DNA from: Nocardia amikacinitolerans NBRC 108937
GTDB taxonomy: Bacteria > Actinomycetota > Actinomycetes > Mycobacteriales > Mycobacteriaceae
Length of the DNA: 61,618 nt
Reading direction: 5' to 3'
Assembly: GCF_001612615.1 (NCBI RefSeq)
Contig: NZ_BDAU01000052.1
Coordinates: 1-61,618 of the forward strand
Under the pieces are notes generated by a model. That model searched no databases and was not told the DNA's origin. It worked only from the letters and a program-made list of their open reading frames with translations. Both the position numbers and the translations under genes were made by a program. Positions 53,279-61,618 of this stretch are shown here, piece by piece; the first letter of the stretch is position 1; each line of letters opens with the position of its first letter.

Positions 53279-54052
53279 ATGCTCGAGGTACGGAGCTGGC
53301 GGTTCACCGCGCTCGAATTCCGGACGCTGTGGGAATCCACCGGCCGTGACGTGCTGCCCTACCCGCTGCGACACCGGCACACCACCGAATTCGCGGAAGA
53401 CACCATGCGGCTGCGGCAGGCGGCGGCCCGCTCGCTGCACTCGCAGCTCGACGACGGGCTGGTGCGCGCGGTGGAAGTGTTGCTTGCCCCGCAAGCACGG
53501 GTGGAACTCGCCGGGTTCGCGGGCCCGCGCCGGGAACGCAAGCTGCGCGCCCACGCCGGAGTCCATCACGAGCACGGTGCGATCGCCGTCCAAGAGCCAG
53601 GCCAGGACCACGACCACGGCGGCGATGTGACGCTACGGCTGCTGCCCGCCGGTGACGTCGCACGCGCCGTAGTCGACGCACTCCCCGACCGCGGACCAGG
53701 ACGCGGCCGACAGCTCCAGGTCAGCGCGACCGAACTCGAGCAGCCACGCCCGCACGTCCGCGACGCCTGGAAACCCACTCCGCGCGAAGAATTCGAGAAA
53801 TTCTTCACCAACGCCATGACCCTCGTCGCCCACGTCGGGGTCTACGCGATGGGCAGCCCTGACAACCGGCACCTGCACGGCCGCAAGGATTTCCAGATCA
53901 ACGATGTCGAAAATGACGGCCGCTACGTCACTTTCGGCTCCGACCTGCTCACCGTCAAACCCAGCACCGCCGACCGCATCACCGCAACCCTGCGACAGAT
54001 GATCGCCCGCACCGTCGACGAAGTACGCGACGGGGTCCACCTCCCGTTCTGA
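53279..54052 (+). CDS. EspG-family ESX secretion-associated chaperone
   Basis: This 257-residue protein has the EspG fold pattern: an opening beta-strand with SWRFTALEFRTLWESTGRDV, followed by PYPLRHRHTTEFAED, a beta-rich centre, and a C-terminal FGSDLLTVKPSTADRITATL. EspG proteins bind PPE-type substrates in the cytosol and bring them to a type VII secretion machine. It lies 22 bases after the effector. No EccB-E core genes are in the window, so the set must use a machine encoded elsewhere. Confidence 0.86.
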   Translation: MLEVRSWRFTALEFRTLWESTGRDVLPYPLRHRHTTEFAEDTMRLRQAAARSLHSQLDDGLVRAVEVLLAPQARVELAGFAGPRRERKLRAHAGVHHEHGAIAVQEPGQDHDHGGDVTLRLLPAGDVARAVVDALPDRGPGRGRQLQVSATELEQPRPHVRDAWKPTPREEFEKFFTNAMTLVAHVGVYAMGSPDNRHLHGRKDFQINDVENDGRYVTFGSDLLTVKPSTADRITATLRQMIARTVDEVRDGVHLPF

Positions 54053-54201
54053 GCGGCGGCGCGACTGCCCACCCCTCGACGCGTCGCCGTGGTGACCTGC
54101 ACGGTGTGTGGTCGCTGGACGCGTCCCAACGGGCCGGTATCGCTCCGGGGTGGGTGGAGCGGTGATAGGTTCGGCGCGGGGTGGTTCGAGAGGAGTTTCG
54201 G

Positions 54202-55359
54202 ATGCGGGCCGCTGTCGTGACGAATACGAAGTTCCAGGTCGAGGAGTTGCCGACGCCCCGGCCGGGGCGCGGGCAGGTTCTGCTCAACGTGGTGCGGTGT
54301 GGGATCTGCGGGTCCGATCTGCATGCTCGCACGCACGCCGACGAGATGGCGGACTTGGCGAGCGCGACCGGGTACGACGGGTTCATGCGGTCCGAGCAGA
54401 GTGTGGTGCTCGGGCACGAATTCAGCGGAGAGGTAGTCGAATACGGTCCCGACTGCCGGAAGCGGTGGAAGCCGGGGACGAAAGTGGTCGCGCTGCCGAT
54501 CATTCGGCACGACGGACAACCGCATCTCACCGGATTGACTACGGCCGCGCCCGGCGGCTATGCCGAGCAGGTGGTCGTGCAGGAGTCGATGACCATGCCG
54601 GTGCCGAACGGGCTTTCGGCGGAGTTGGCCGCGCTCACCGAACCGATGGCGGTGGCCTGGCACGCGGTGCGCAAGGGTCGGGTCGGCAAGGGGCAGACGG
54701 CTTTCGTAATCGGGTGCGGGCCGATCGGTCTCGCGGTGATCAGCATGCTCAAAGCGGCGGGCGTTCGCACGGTGATCGCGAGCGATTTCTCGCCGCGCCG
54801 CCGCGAGCTCGCCACCGCGTGCGGTGCGGATGTCGTGGTGGATCCGGCCGCCGAATCCCCTTGGGAGGCGGCGCCGAAGAAGGGGATCGGTAGCGTCACG
54901 GATCTGCTCGGTCTCGGTTTCGACACCATGCAGCGCCTGCGGCGGGTTCCGAATCTGCCGTGGTGGTACGTCTTTCGGCTGGCGCACACGTTCGACGCCG
55001 GACCCGCCGGGCCGGTGATCTTCGAATGCGTCGGTGTTCCTGGCATCATCGACCAGATTCTCACCGCCGCTCCGCCGCTTTCTCGGGTCGTCGTGGTCGG
55101 CGTGTGCATGGAAGCCGATCGCTTCCACCCGGCGATGGCGATCAACAAGGAGATCGAGCTGCGCTTCGTGCTCGGCTACGACCCTGGCGAGTTCCGCGAC
55201 ACCCTGCACATGATCGCCGACGGCAAGGTCGACCCGGCGCCGCTCATCACCGGCACCGTCGGCCTGGAAGGCATCGACAACGCCTTCACCGCGCTCGGCA
55301 ACCCGGAGCGGCACGCCAAGATCCTGATCGATCCGACCAGCTCGGCGGTCACTCCCTGA
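54202..55359 (+). CDS. Zinc-dependent alcohol dehydrogenase without structural zinc
   Basis: This 385-residue MDR protein has the catalytic zinc ligands (CGICGSDLHAR, GHEFSGEV) and a Rossmann domain with IGCGPIGLAVISMLKAAG. The four-cysteine structural zinc lobe is missing; that stretch reads VVALPIIRHDGQPH instead. A large insertion lies between the Rossmann strands (LGLGFDTMQRLRRVPNLPWW, about 240-265). Such members act on sugars or unusual alcohols; the substrate is unknown. The ATG at 54202 has GAGAGGAG seven bases upstream. Confidence 0.9.
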   Translation: MRAAVVTNTKFQVEELPTPRPGRGQVLLNVVRCGICGSDLHARTHADEMADLASATGYDGFMRSEQSVVLGHEFSGEVVEYGPDCRKRWKPGTKVVALPIIRHDGQPHLTGLTTAAPGGYAEQVVVQESMTMPVPNGLSAELAALTEPMAVAWHAVRKGRVGKGQTAFVIGCGPIGLAVISMLKAAGVRTVIASDFSPRRRELATACGADVVVDPAAESPWEAAPKKGIGSVTDLLGLGFDTMQRLRRVPNLPWWYVFRLAHTFDAGPAGPVIFECVGVPGIIDQILTAAPPLSRVVVVGVCMEADRFHPAMAINKEIELRFVLGYDPGEFRDTLHMIADGKVDPAPLITGTVGLEGIDNAFTALGNPERHAKILIDPTSSAVTP

Positions 55360-55390
55360 GTGAGCGTCCGAGAACTCTCGGACTCGGTGC

Positions 55391-55768
55391 TCAAAGCGTC
55401 GATAAGCGGTTGGTATTCCTGGTGTAGGCATCATCGAACAGGTCCCAGCCGTCGCGGCGTCCGGCTGTGCGTGTCTCGGCCATCCAGCCCGCCTCGACGG
55501 CCGCGTCTACGAACGCCCGGACCACGCCGGGCATGTTCAGGTTCAGAAAACGATCACCGACCCAGATCTCACCGGCAGTGGATACCCCGTCGTCTGGGAT
55601 ATGCCGCTCCCCGTCGGGGCGGAAGATCAGTGACAGGCCTGTCACCGACCCGATTCGCCGCAGCCGAAGTACTTCCTCGCACCCGTCTACATGCCGGTGG
55701 TAGGTCTTCCACAGATACTGCTGCTCACCCACCGTAAGCACCCGGCGGCGAAGCTGTTTCGTCATCAC
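55391..55768 (-). CDS. Hypothetical protein
   Basis: This 125-residue protein has no family I recognise. It is basic at the start (MTKQLRRRVLTVGEQQYLW), with a beta-rich middle (GSVTGLSLIFRPDGER, GEIWVGDRFLNLNMPG) and a C-terminal helix (RAFVDAAVEAGWMAE). It contains no membrane segment. It starts at GTG or the next ATG. It lies beside the HhH protein on the same strand with a 51-base gap, so a common transcript is possible. Confidence 0.65.
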   Translation of the reverse strand: MMTKQLRRRVLTVGEQQYLWKTYHRHVDGCEEVLRLRRIGSVTGLSLIFRPDGERHIPDDGVSTAGEIWVGDRFLNLNMPGVVRAFVDAAVEAGWMAETRTAGRRDGWDLFDDAYTRNTNRLSTL

Positions 55769-55819
55769 GCGATGCTAAATGCGGGTTCATGGCTCCCGCT
55801 ATCGGTTTATCGAGCGGGA

Positions 55820-56458
55820 TCAAGTCGGGAGATCCTCGGCCATTTTGTCGTCCAAGGTGACGCGGACCAAGGCGGCGGCGAGATCGGCGGCGCGGTCGCG
55901 GGGGGCCAAGTCGGCGAGTTTCTCCGGGGCGGTGGGGAGGCCGACGCGGCGGGCGCCGCGGAGGGCGCGGTCGTCGAAATGGGGGCGTGCCCATGGCCAG
56001 GTGTCCTGGACTTCGCGCAAGAAGATGTCGCTGCCGGTGGGGCCGATGCCGTCGAATTCCTGGAGGAGGTCGGCGGCGCGGTCGGCGTCACCGTCGGCCG
56101 CGGAGGCCAGTTCGCGCAGGTCGCCGTGGTACTGGTCGATGACGCGGTGGGCGTTCGCGCCGAGGCGGGTCGCGGTGCTCTCGTCGTAGCGCTTGTAGTG
56201 GGCGCGACCGAGGGCGTCGACCAATTCCTGCCAGTCGGCGTCGGCCACCTTCTGCGGCGTGCCGTAGCCGCTGTCGATCAACTCCTTGGCGGCGGCCACC
56301 GCGACATCCGCGGAAATCCGGGTGCTCAGCAGTTCAGCCAGCATCAGCAGTTGGAACAGCGGCGCGGGTTTGTCGGCGAGCTTGATGCCCGCCTCGGCGG
56401 CGTATCCGGTGCCCGCCCGGTCCAGCAGGGTCCGGACGACTTCACGATCGCTCATCAC
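55820..56458 (-). CDS. HhH-GPD/endonuclease III-like protein
   Basis: This 212-residue helical protein has a helix-hairpin-helix motif near residues 137-152 (LLQEFDGIGPTGSDIFLREV) followed by PHFDDRALRGARRVGL, as in the EndoIII/HhH-GPD base-excision superfamily. The C-terminal iron-sulphur cysteines of EndoIII are absent, and the N-terminal lobe (FQLLMLAELLSTRISADVAV) matches the helical domain that precedes the hairpin. The usual catalytic Lys is not evident, so glycosylase activity is uncertain. The start (GTG, then ATG) is preceded by AGGAGG. Confidence 0.78.
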   Translation of the reverse strand: MMSDREVVRTLLDRAGTGYAAEAGIKLADKPAPLFQLLMLAELLSTRISADVAVAAAKELIDSGYGTPQKVADADWQELVDALGRAHYKRYDESTATRLGANAHRVIDQYHGDLRELASAADGDADRAADLLQEFDGIGPTGSDIFLREVQDTWPWARPHFDDRALRGARRVGLPTAPEKLADLAPRDRAADLAAALVRVTLDDKMAEDLPT

Positions 56459-56589
56459 GGCCTCCTCGTTCGGGATACCGGTGGCCTACCCGGGACTGCC
56501 GTGTCCATGCGCGGGGAGAGGAGACGACCGAATGTCACCCCCACCCCGGTGAACGCGGTCGCGGTCACCGGGGGTCGGGTGAGCGCGGG

Positions 56590-58158
56590 TCAGCGGCGAC
56601 CCATGCGCATCTCCGGGGCCGGGGGCAGCATGCTCAGCGTGCCCTCGGCACTGCGGGCGGCGGTGAGGCAGGCGAGGGTGGTGAGCTGGTCGGCCATGGG
56701 GTGGCGGGCGCGTTCGCGCCATTTGCGGACCGCGGCGACGGCCTGTGCGCGCTGCGCCTCCGGGCCCGCGTTCGGTGGGAGGCCGAGGCGCAGGTGGGGC
56801 GCGATGCCGGATCCGCCGATCAAACGGTGCAGTTCGGCGAGATCCGCTGGGGGCAGGGTCAATTCGTCGGTGCGCAGGCGGCCGAGCAGGCGCAGTTCGG
56901 CGAAACCGTGCACGTCGGCGAGCAGGGTGCGGACTCGGGGCAGCAGCTGGTCGGCGGAGGTGCCGGGATAGGCGGTCAGCACCCTGGCCAGTGCCGTCAG
57001 CGCCGAATGCGCCTTGAGTTGGTCGGCGCGCTGGCCGAACTGGACGTCGAGCACCGAGCGCAGCTCGTCGACACCGCTGCGGCTGGTCAATTCCGCGGCG
57101 AGCGTCGCGGAGTCGCGGACGCCGAGCCGAATCAGGGTGACGGCCATGCGAATACCGAACATGCCGAAACGCTCGGCCAGCTGGGCGCGCAGTTCCGGCG
57201 CGACGGGAAGCGGAATGTCGGGGCGCGCGAAGCGATCCGCCGACAACATCGCCGCGGTCAGCTCGTCGACCGGGACGCTCGCCAAGGCCTGGAACGCGGT
57301 GAACTCCTGTTGACGCAGTGTCTCCGCGGCGAACGCGAGCAGTCCCGCGACGGGAATCACCGCCTGGCACAACCCGGTTCGCTCCAGCTCGGTGGCGAAC
57401 CGAGAGGCGACGTCGCGAGCCGAATGCAGTGCGTCGATGCGTCCGGCGCCGATCTCGTCGGCCCGCGAGACGACGCCGACCACGCCGAGCGGGCCGGACA
57501 ATCCCGAAGCCCCTTGCCGCGCAGCGGTTCCCGAGCCGATGCGCTCCAGGAAGCCGATGTCGGTGGCGTCCAACCTGCGCAGCAGGTAGACGACCGCGTC
57601 GGCGCCGGGGACGGAGACGCTGGCTTCGGCTTCTTCGTCGTCGGGGGTCAGCAGGCGGGCGGTGCGGCGGGACACCTCGCGCGAGAGCGAGGAGGTGCCC
57701 GGGGTGTCGATGATGGTGGTGTGGGTCAGCGCCGCGGCGGGCCATTCGACTTCGAGGTGGTCGACCTCGCGCGGGCCCGGCGCGTTCCAGTTCAGCCGTT
57801 CCAAGTCGAAGGTCAGGCCGTGCGCTCCGCCGCCGCGGCGCACCACCACGTTCGCGGTGGCACCGTCGGGCGCGTACGCGGTGACGCTCGGGGTCGGGCC
57901 GTTGCGATACCAGGTGACCACCCTGGTGCACTCGGTCGCGTCGGTCGGGGCGATGTCCTGGCCGACCAGCGAGTTCAACAGCGTCGACTTGCCCGCCTTC
58001 AACGACCCCGCCAGCGCGACACGCAGCGGCTGATCCAGCCTGCGAGCGCAATCCGCGAGCAGCGCCCTCGGGCGCGGTTCGCGCGCGAACGCCTGCCTGG
58101 CCGCGTCCACCAGCCGGTGCGCCTCGACGACGATGCCGGGCGCGACTCTCGTGGTCAC
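56590..58158 (-). CDS. iniC: IniC-like dynamin-family GTPase
   Basis: This 522-residue protein has a GTPase domain with P-loop AGSLKAGKST (about 52), switch Thr in the region before IIDTPGTSS and a G4-like VSRADE. The rest is helical and hydrophilic. In M. tuberculosis IniA and IniC are bacterial dynamin-like proteins induced by isoniazid and other cell-wall drugs, and are thought to remodel membranes. The GTG at 58158 lies 94 bases downstream of iniA. I chose it because sequence after it aligns with the GTPase; the frame continues upstream into the iniA end without support. Confidence 0.9.
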   Translation of the reverse strand: MTTRVAPGIVVEAHRLVDAARQAFAREPRPRALLADCARRLDQPLRVALAGSLKAGKSTLLNSLVGQDIAPTDATECTRVVTWYRNGPTPSVTAYAPDGATANVVVRRGGGAHGLTFDLERLNWNAPGPREVDHLEVEWPAAALTHTTIIDTPGTSSLSREVSRRTARLLTPDDEEAEASVSVPGADAVVYLLRRLDATDIGFLERIGSGTAARQGASGLSGPLGVVGVVSRADEIGAGRIDALHSARDVASRFATELERTGLCQAVIPVAGLLAFAAETLRQQEFTAFQALASVPVDELTAAMLSADRFARPDIPLPVAPELRAQLAERFGMFGIRMAVTLIRLGVRDSATLAAELTSRSGVDELRSVLDVQFGQRADQLKAHSALTALARVLTAYPGTSADQLLPRVRTLLADVHGFAELRLLGRLRTDELTLPPADLAELHRLIGGSGIAPHLRLGLPPNAGPEAQRAQAVAAVRKWRERARHPMADQLTTLACLTAARSAEGTLSMLPPAPEMRMGRR

Positions 58159-58252
58159 CGGCGCCCCGCGGCGCGAACGCCGATTCGGGCCTCGACGGAC
58201 GTGCACCGGAAGGACGCGGCGCCCCTGGTCGAGCGCGAGTGGGGTGTCGTGA

Positions 58253-60115
58253 TCACCCCGATACCGTACCGAGAGCTCCTCGGACGGGCGCGGCGGCGAT
58301 GGGCTGTTGCATCGCGTCGGCGTAGCGGCGCAGTTCCGCGACGAAGCGCAGCTGCCGTTCCAGCACGGTGCACCGCTCGGTACGGCGCGCGGTCTCCATC
58401 GTGGCCGCCTCCTGCGCGGCGCGCAGCGAGTCATCGAGGGAGCGGAGGCTGCGCTCGGCGACGCCGCTGTAGTGGTCGCGCAGGGCACGGTGGATGCGGT
58501 GCAGGCGGTCCTTGGACTCCTTGCCCGCCTGGAACGCGACGTCGTCGACGAAGCGGCGCACCGCGTTCTTCGCCTCCACCCGGCGGCGCGCGAGGCGGGC
58601 CTGCTTGTCGTCACGAAATGCCTTGCCGCCCACGATGACACCGGCGCCGATGGAGATCGGATTGAGCATGGCCAGCCCGGCGAAGGTGCTGGCGAGACCG
58701 ACCATGAGCACACCGCCGTAGGAGCCGCGCATGCCGACGAGCAGCTTGCTGGCGAACCCGATGTCCGGTTCCAGATCGGCGAGGGTGCCGGTGATCGGGT
58801 TGTCCTCGGCGTTCAATCCGCTCTTCACGTCGGGCAGGTCGACCGCGCCGAAGTGGACGAAGTGTTCGGCGACGTCCTCGGCCAGCTCGATCGCGCGCTT
58901 GTGTGTCCACAGCAGGTTGTCGGCGAGCGCGCTGTCGACGGTGCCGGTGAGCCATTCGGAGATGGCGTCCCAGTGCCTGCCCGGATCGTGCTCGTCGATC
59001 CACTCCTCGCCGGTTCGGGTCAGGTGGCGCAGGCGATCTCGCAGGTCGTGGTCGACATCGCTTGCGAGGTCGGTGATTCCGTCGGAGAGCGTCTGCTGCC
59101 AGGCAGCGGTGCGCCGATGCAGGTCTTCCGCAGCGGCTTTCGCGGCCTGGAGTTCGCGGATCGCGGCCGCGCCCTGGTTCGGATCGCGCAGCGCGACGAG
59201 TTCGCTGCCCAGCGCGAGCGCCAGATGCTCCGCGGCGGACTGGATATCGCGTGCGACGGCGGCGCGGGTCGCGGCCTGATCGCGCGCCACCACCTGCTCG
59301 CGCAGAAACTGGTACAGCACACCGAAACCCGACTCTTGGCCGAGCTGCGCGTCCTGTAACCGCATGGCGTGCTCGCGCAGCAGCGCGGAGACCGGGATGA
59401 TCGGCACCTCCAGCCCGGCGCGGTACAGGTGGCCGAGATTCGCCTCGTGGACCTGACGCCAATGCGGATACAGATCGGTCTTGGTGAGCAGCAGCGCGAC
59501 CGTCGGGCACAGCTCGCGGACCTGGCGCAGGAAGGCGAGCTCGGGTTCGGTGATCTCGGTGGAGGCGTCGGACAGCACGAACACCGCGTCCGCCGCCGGG
59601 ACCATGCCGAGAACCGTTGTGGCGCTCGCGTTTCCGTGTCCGCCGACACCGGGGGTGTCGACAAGGACGATGCCGTCGGCGAGCAGCGGGTTCGGCAGTT
59701 GGATTTCGAGGCGCATCATCCGCCTGCCGTCGGCGAGCGGGCTGCGGGAATCGATCGTCGGGATCTGTTCGATCGGGACCGGCACCCGGGATTCGCTGCC
59801 GCCGCGCGGTTCGGTGAGCAGGAACTGCGCTTGCGCGTATTCGCCGTGCGACAGCGTGGCGGGAACGACCGTTGTCGCGTCGTCGCCGACCGGGCAGATG
59901 TCGACGTTCAGCAGTGCGTTCACGAAACGGCTCTTGCCCTGGCCGAGTTGGCCCGCGATCACGATGCGACGCCGCGGGTCGCGGACCCGGTCGGCCGCCG
60001 TTTCCAGGCGGCCGACGAGGTCGGTGCGACCCGCGGCGCGCGCCGCGGCGATGGTTTCACCCAGTACCGACAGCAGCGGCACTGCGGGCGCGGAAGCAGG
60101 TACTGGTGTCCCCAT
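58253..60115 (-). CDS. iniA: IniA-like dynamin-family GTPase
   Basis: This 620-residue protein has P-loop AGQLGQGKSRFVNALL (about 54-69), G3 LVDTPGVGGHG and G4 LLTKTDLYP. The helical stalk contains a hydrophobic hairpin (about 455-500; LLVGMRGSYGGVLMVGLAST, LAMLNPISIGAGVIVGG) that should insert into the membrane, as described for mycobacterial IniA. A coiled-coil region follows. It starts 17 bases after iniB and ends 94 bases before iniC, so the three form one operon. Confidence 0.93.
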   Translation of the reverse strand: MGTPVPASAPAVPLLSVLGETIAAARAAGRTDLVGRLETAADRVRDPRRRIVIAGQLGQGKSRFVNALLNVDICPVGDDATTVVPATLSHGEYAQAQFLLTEPRGGSESRVPVPIEQIPTIDSRSPLADGRRMMRLEIQLPNPLLADGIVLVDTPGVGGHGNASATTVLGMVPAADAVFVLSDASTEITEPELAFLRQVRELCPTVALLLTKTDLYPHWRQVHEANLGHLYRAGLEVPIIPVSALLREHAMRLQDAQLGQESGFGVLYQFLREQVVARDQAATRAAVARDIQSAAEHLALALGSELVALRDPNQGAAAIRELQAAKAAAEDLHRRTAAWQQTLSDGITDLASDVDHDLRDRLRHLTRTGEEWIDEHDPGRHWDAISEWLTGTVDSALADNLLWTHKRAIELAEDVAEHFVHFGAVDLPDVKSGLNAEDNPITGTLADLEPDIGFASKLLVGMRGSYGGVLMVGLASTFAGLAMLNPISIGAGVIVGGKAFRDDKQARLARRRVEAKNAVRRFVDDVAFQAGKESKDRLHRIHRALRDHYSGVAERSLRSLDDSLRAAQEAATMETARRTERCTVLERQLRFVAELRRYADAMQQPIAAAPVRGALGTVSG

Positions 60116-60132
60116 CGCGTTGTCGTCCTCTC

Positions 60133-61618
60133 TCAGTGCAGGAACGCATCACCCGACAGGTCCGTCGACCCGCCGATCTCGGTGCTCGACTCGCCCTCGG
60201 CGAACAGCGAGGTCTCGCCGGTCGCCCCGAGGCCGCTGTCGAAGCCCGAACCGAATGCGCTCGAAACGTCCAGCGACGACCAGGTGTTCGCCGTGGTCTC
60301 CGCCGTGGACCCGATGCTGCCACCCAGGTCCGAGCCGCCGCCGAGCGCACCCTGCGCGCCGAGCGATCCCGTTGCGTCCGCGCCGCCTTCGAATGCGCCG
60401 GACGCTCCGGAGGACAGGTCGCCGCCGAGACCGGTTTCCAGGCCGGCACCGCCGTTCCCCGCGGCGCCGAGACCGGTCTCGAGACCGCTGTTCAGGCCCG
60501 CGCCCGCATTGCCCGCGGCACCGATGCCGGTTTCCAGGCCGCTGGACAGACCGGCACCGGCGTTCCCTGCGGCACCCAGACCAGCTTCGAGACCGCTGTT
60601 GAGACCCGCGCCCGCGTTCCCCGCGGCACCGATGCCAGTTTCCAGGCCGCTGGACAGACCGGCACCGGCGTTCCCTGCGGCACCCAGACCAGCTTCGAGA
60701 CCGCTGTTGAGACCCGCGCCCGCGTTCCCCGCGGCACCGAGACCGGCTTCGAGGCCACTGCTCAGACCGGCGCCCGCGTTGCCAGCGGCACCCAGTCCCG
60801 CCGACAGGCCCGACTCGAGTCCAGCGCCCGCCTGACCCGCCGCGCCGATCGCACCCTCGAGTCCGGCCGTGAGACCCGCGCCCGCCTGCGTGGCGGCGTC
60901 GACGCCCGCCGAGAGGCCCGCCTCGAGTCCGGTCACCGCCTGGCCACCCGCTTCGAGCGCGCCGCCGATGCCGCCCGCCAGGTCGGCGCCTGCCGTCGCC
61001 CCGGACTCGATACCGCCGGAAAGGCCTGTCTCCAAACCGGTTCCGAATTCGCCGCCCGCCTCGACGGCGGTTTCCGCGCCGCCGGACACGTCGAACCCGG
61101 AAACGCCGCCGACCAGGCCCTGCAAACCGCCGCCGAGTTCCGCGCCGCCCTGCGCGCCGCTGGCGAGCACACCGCCGAGTTCACTGTTCAGGCCGGCGCC
61201 GATCTCGTGCTCAGCGCCGAGCACGGTGCCCAGACCGGCCGACATGCTCGACTCCAGGCCGGTGACCGTCTGGCTACTCGCGTTTGCCCCACCGGACACA
61301 CCGGACCCGACGCCCGCGCCGGCTTCCACCGCACCCTGCAACCCGCTCTCCAGCCCGGCGCCCAGCCCCGAGCCTGCCTCGACAGCTCCGCCGATGCCGC
61401 CCGCGAACTCACCGCCGAACTCCGCCGCGGTCCCGAGCCCGGCCGCCGCTCCGGCCGCGGCACCCGCGCCCAGCGCGCCTTCGACGCCACCGGCCAGTTC
61501 GCCGCCGGCTTCGAGCGCGCCGTCCGCCGCACCTTCCAGACCACCGGCCAGGTCGGCGCCCGCGTCGAGCGCGCCTTCGAGGCCGCCCGAGAGGTCAGCG
61601 CCGAACCCGGCACCGAGG
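60133..61618 (-). CDS. iniB: IniB-like Gly/Ala-rich repeat protein, N-terminus outside the window
   Basis: The gene is open at the right edge; at least 495 codons are inside. The protein is almost wholly Gly/Ala/Leu repeats, with an ordered, acidic C-terminus (SSTEIGGSTDLSGDAFLH). A unit of about 18 residues (AGNAGAGLNSGLEAGLGA) repeats about six times between 60470 and 60790, and looser GGLEGA/AGLESGL units fill the rest. IniB of M. tuberculosis has a unique N-terminal domain followed by a Gly/Ala-rich region. Only the repeat part is visible here, so the call rests on repeat type and on the iniA-iniC neighbours. An internal ATG at 61341 is in frame but is not the true start. Confidence 0.85.
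   Translation of the reverse strand, partial: LGAGFGADLSGGLEGALDAGADLAGGLEGAADGALEAGGELAGGVEGALGAGAAAGAAAGLGTAAEFGGEFAGGIGGAVEAGSGLGAGLESGLQGAVEAGAGVGSGVSGGANASSQTVTGLESSMSAGLGTVLGAEHEIGAGLNSELGGVLASGAQGGAELGGGLQGLVGGVSGFDVSGGAETAVEAGGEFGTGLETGLSGGIESGATAGADLAGGIGGALEAGGQAVTGLEAGLSAGVDAATQAGAGLTAGLEGAIGAAGQAGAGLESGLSAGLGAAGNAGAGLSSGLEAGLGAAGNAGAGLNSGLEAGLGAAGNAGAGLSSGLETGIGAAGNAGAGLNSGLEAGLGAAGNAGAGLSSGLETGIGAAGNAGAGLNSGLETGLGAAGNGGAGLETGLGGDLSSGASGAFEGGADATGSLGAQGALGGGSDLGGSIGSTAETTANTWSSLDVSSAFGSGFDSGLGATGETSLFAEGESSTEIGGSTDLSGDAFLH
60470..60790 (-). repeat. 54-bp tandem repeat with 108-bp higher-order unit inside iniB
   Basis: The 18-residue unit is encoded by near-identical 54-bp copies that alternate between two variants (ending SSGLETGIGA and NSGLEAGLGA), giving a 108-bp second-order unit. 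The near identity at DNA level suggests recent duplication or gene conversion. Confidence 0.85.

Noticed and set aside
51784..53340. 518-codon leftward frame opposite the WXG/PPE-like gene
   Set aside because: It arises from the Pro/Gly/Thr-rich tail. The sense strand forms a tight operon with an EspG gene.
59369..60835. 488-codon rightward frame with Pro/Ala/Arg repeats opposite iniB-iniA
   Set aside because: It is the complement of the Gly/Ala repeat of iniB and the iniA start, with no independent support.

Overview
The window is GC-rich actinobacterial DNA, most likely from Nocardia or a close mycolic-acid-containing relative. Pointers are the iniB-iniA-iniC cluster, a TtfA-like protein (mycolate export), a fused HadA/HadB-type dehydratase, an EmbR-type SARP-FHA regulator, an EspG/ESX-associated cassette, XRE-DUF397 and DUF3558 families, and many GTG starts. 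Most genes match, from memory, the Mycobacterium tuberculosis interval Rv0341-Rv0385. No rRNA, tRNA, CRISPR array or insertion sequence was seen.

Layout. 0-1 kb: degenerate tandem repeats that run into the 3' end of a LuxR/STAND regulator gene (0.9-3.5 kb). 3.6-8.5 kb: purA, an Rv0358-like protein, an M50 protease, a FUSC-type membrane protein and a DUF3151 protein. 8.7-17 kb: a very large repeat-expanded Rv0361-like membrane protein, a double-hotdog dehydratase, a secreted DUF4185 protein, an Excalibur protein and an EmbR-like regulator. 17-22 kb: class II aldolase, two DedA proteins, a GH76-like protein and a SpoU methyltransferase. 21.9-22.4 kb: a non-coding higher-order tandem repeat. 22.4-26.3 kb: small membrane proteins, a NarL-type two-component system and an NTF2-like protein. 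26.4-34.4 kb: a leftward run clpB, membrane protein, ttfA-like, SDR, pyrE, fabH-like, yhhN-like. 34.6-40 kb: two oxidoreductases, then two type II flavohemoglobins flanking a globin-less reductase paralogue. 40.6-44.7 kb: dnaK-grpE-dnaJ-hspR. 45-48 kb: a TetR/SDR pair, an orphan ribbon-helix-helix protein and an aldo-keto reductase. 48-54 kb: accessory genes including XRE-DUF397 and a four-gene lipoprotein/helical protein/WXG-PPE-like/EspG set. 54-56.5 kb: a zinc dehydrogenase, an unknown protein and an HhH protein. 56.6-61.6 kb: iniC, iniA and a truncated iniB read leftward.

How the genes fit together. HspR boxes (HAIR) are visible upstream of both dnaK and clpB, so one repressor likely joins the two chaperone operons into one heat-shock regulon. 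Several genes bear on the mycolate/arabinogalactan envelope (ttfA-like, HadAB-like, FabH-like, DUF4185, EmbR-like, GH76, iniBAC). The Rv0361-like protein carries a recurring acidic-Thr-Thr-Glu-Ile-Pro or acidic-Thr-Met motif, and the FHA regulator lies 3 kb away, which suggests Ser/Thr kinase signalling. The least explained material is this Thr-motif protein, the flavohemoglobin/reductase triad, the EspG cassette without secretion machinery, and three kinds of non-coding repeat. Compared with my memory of M. tuberculosis, the ini-dnaK block is inverted and lies beyond clpB.
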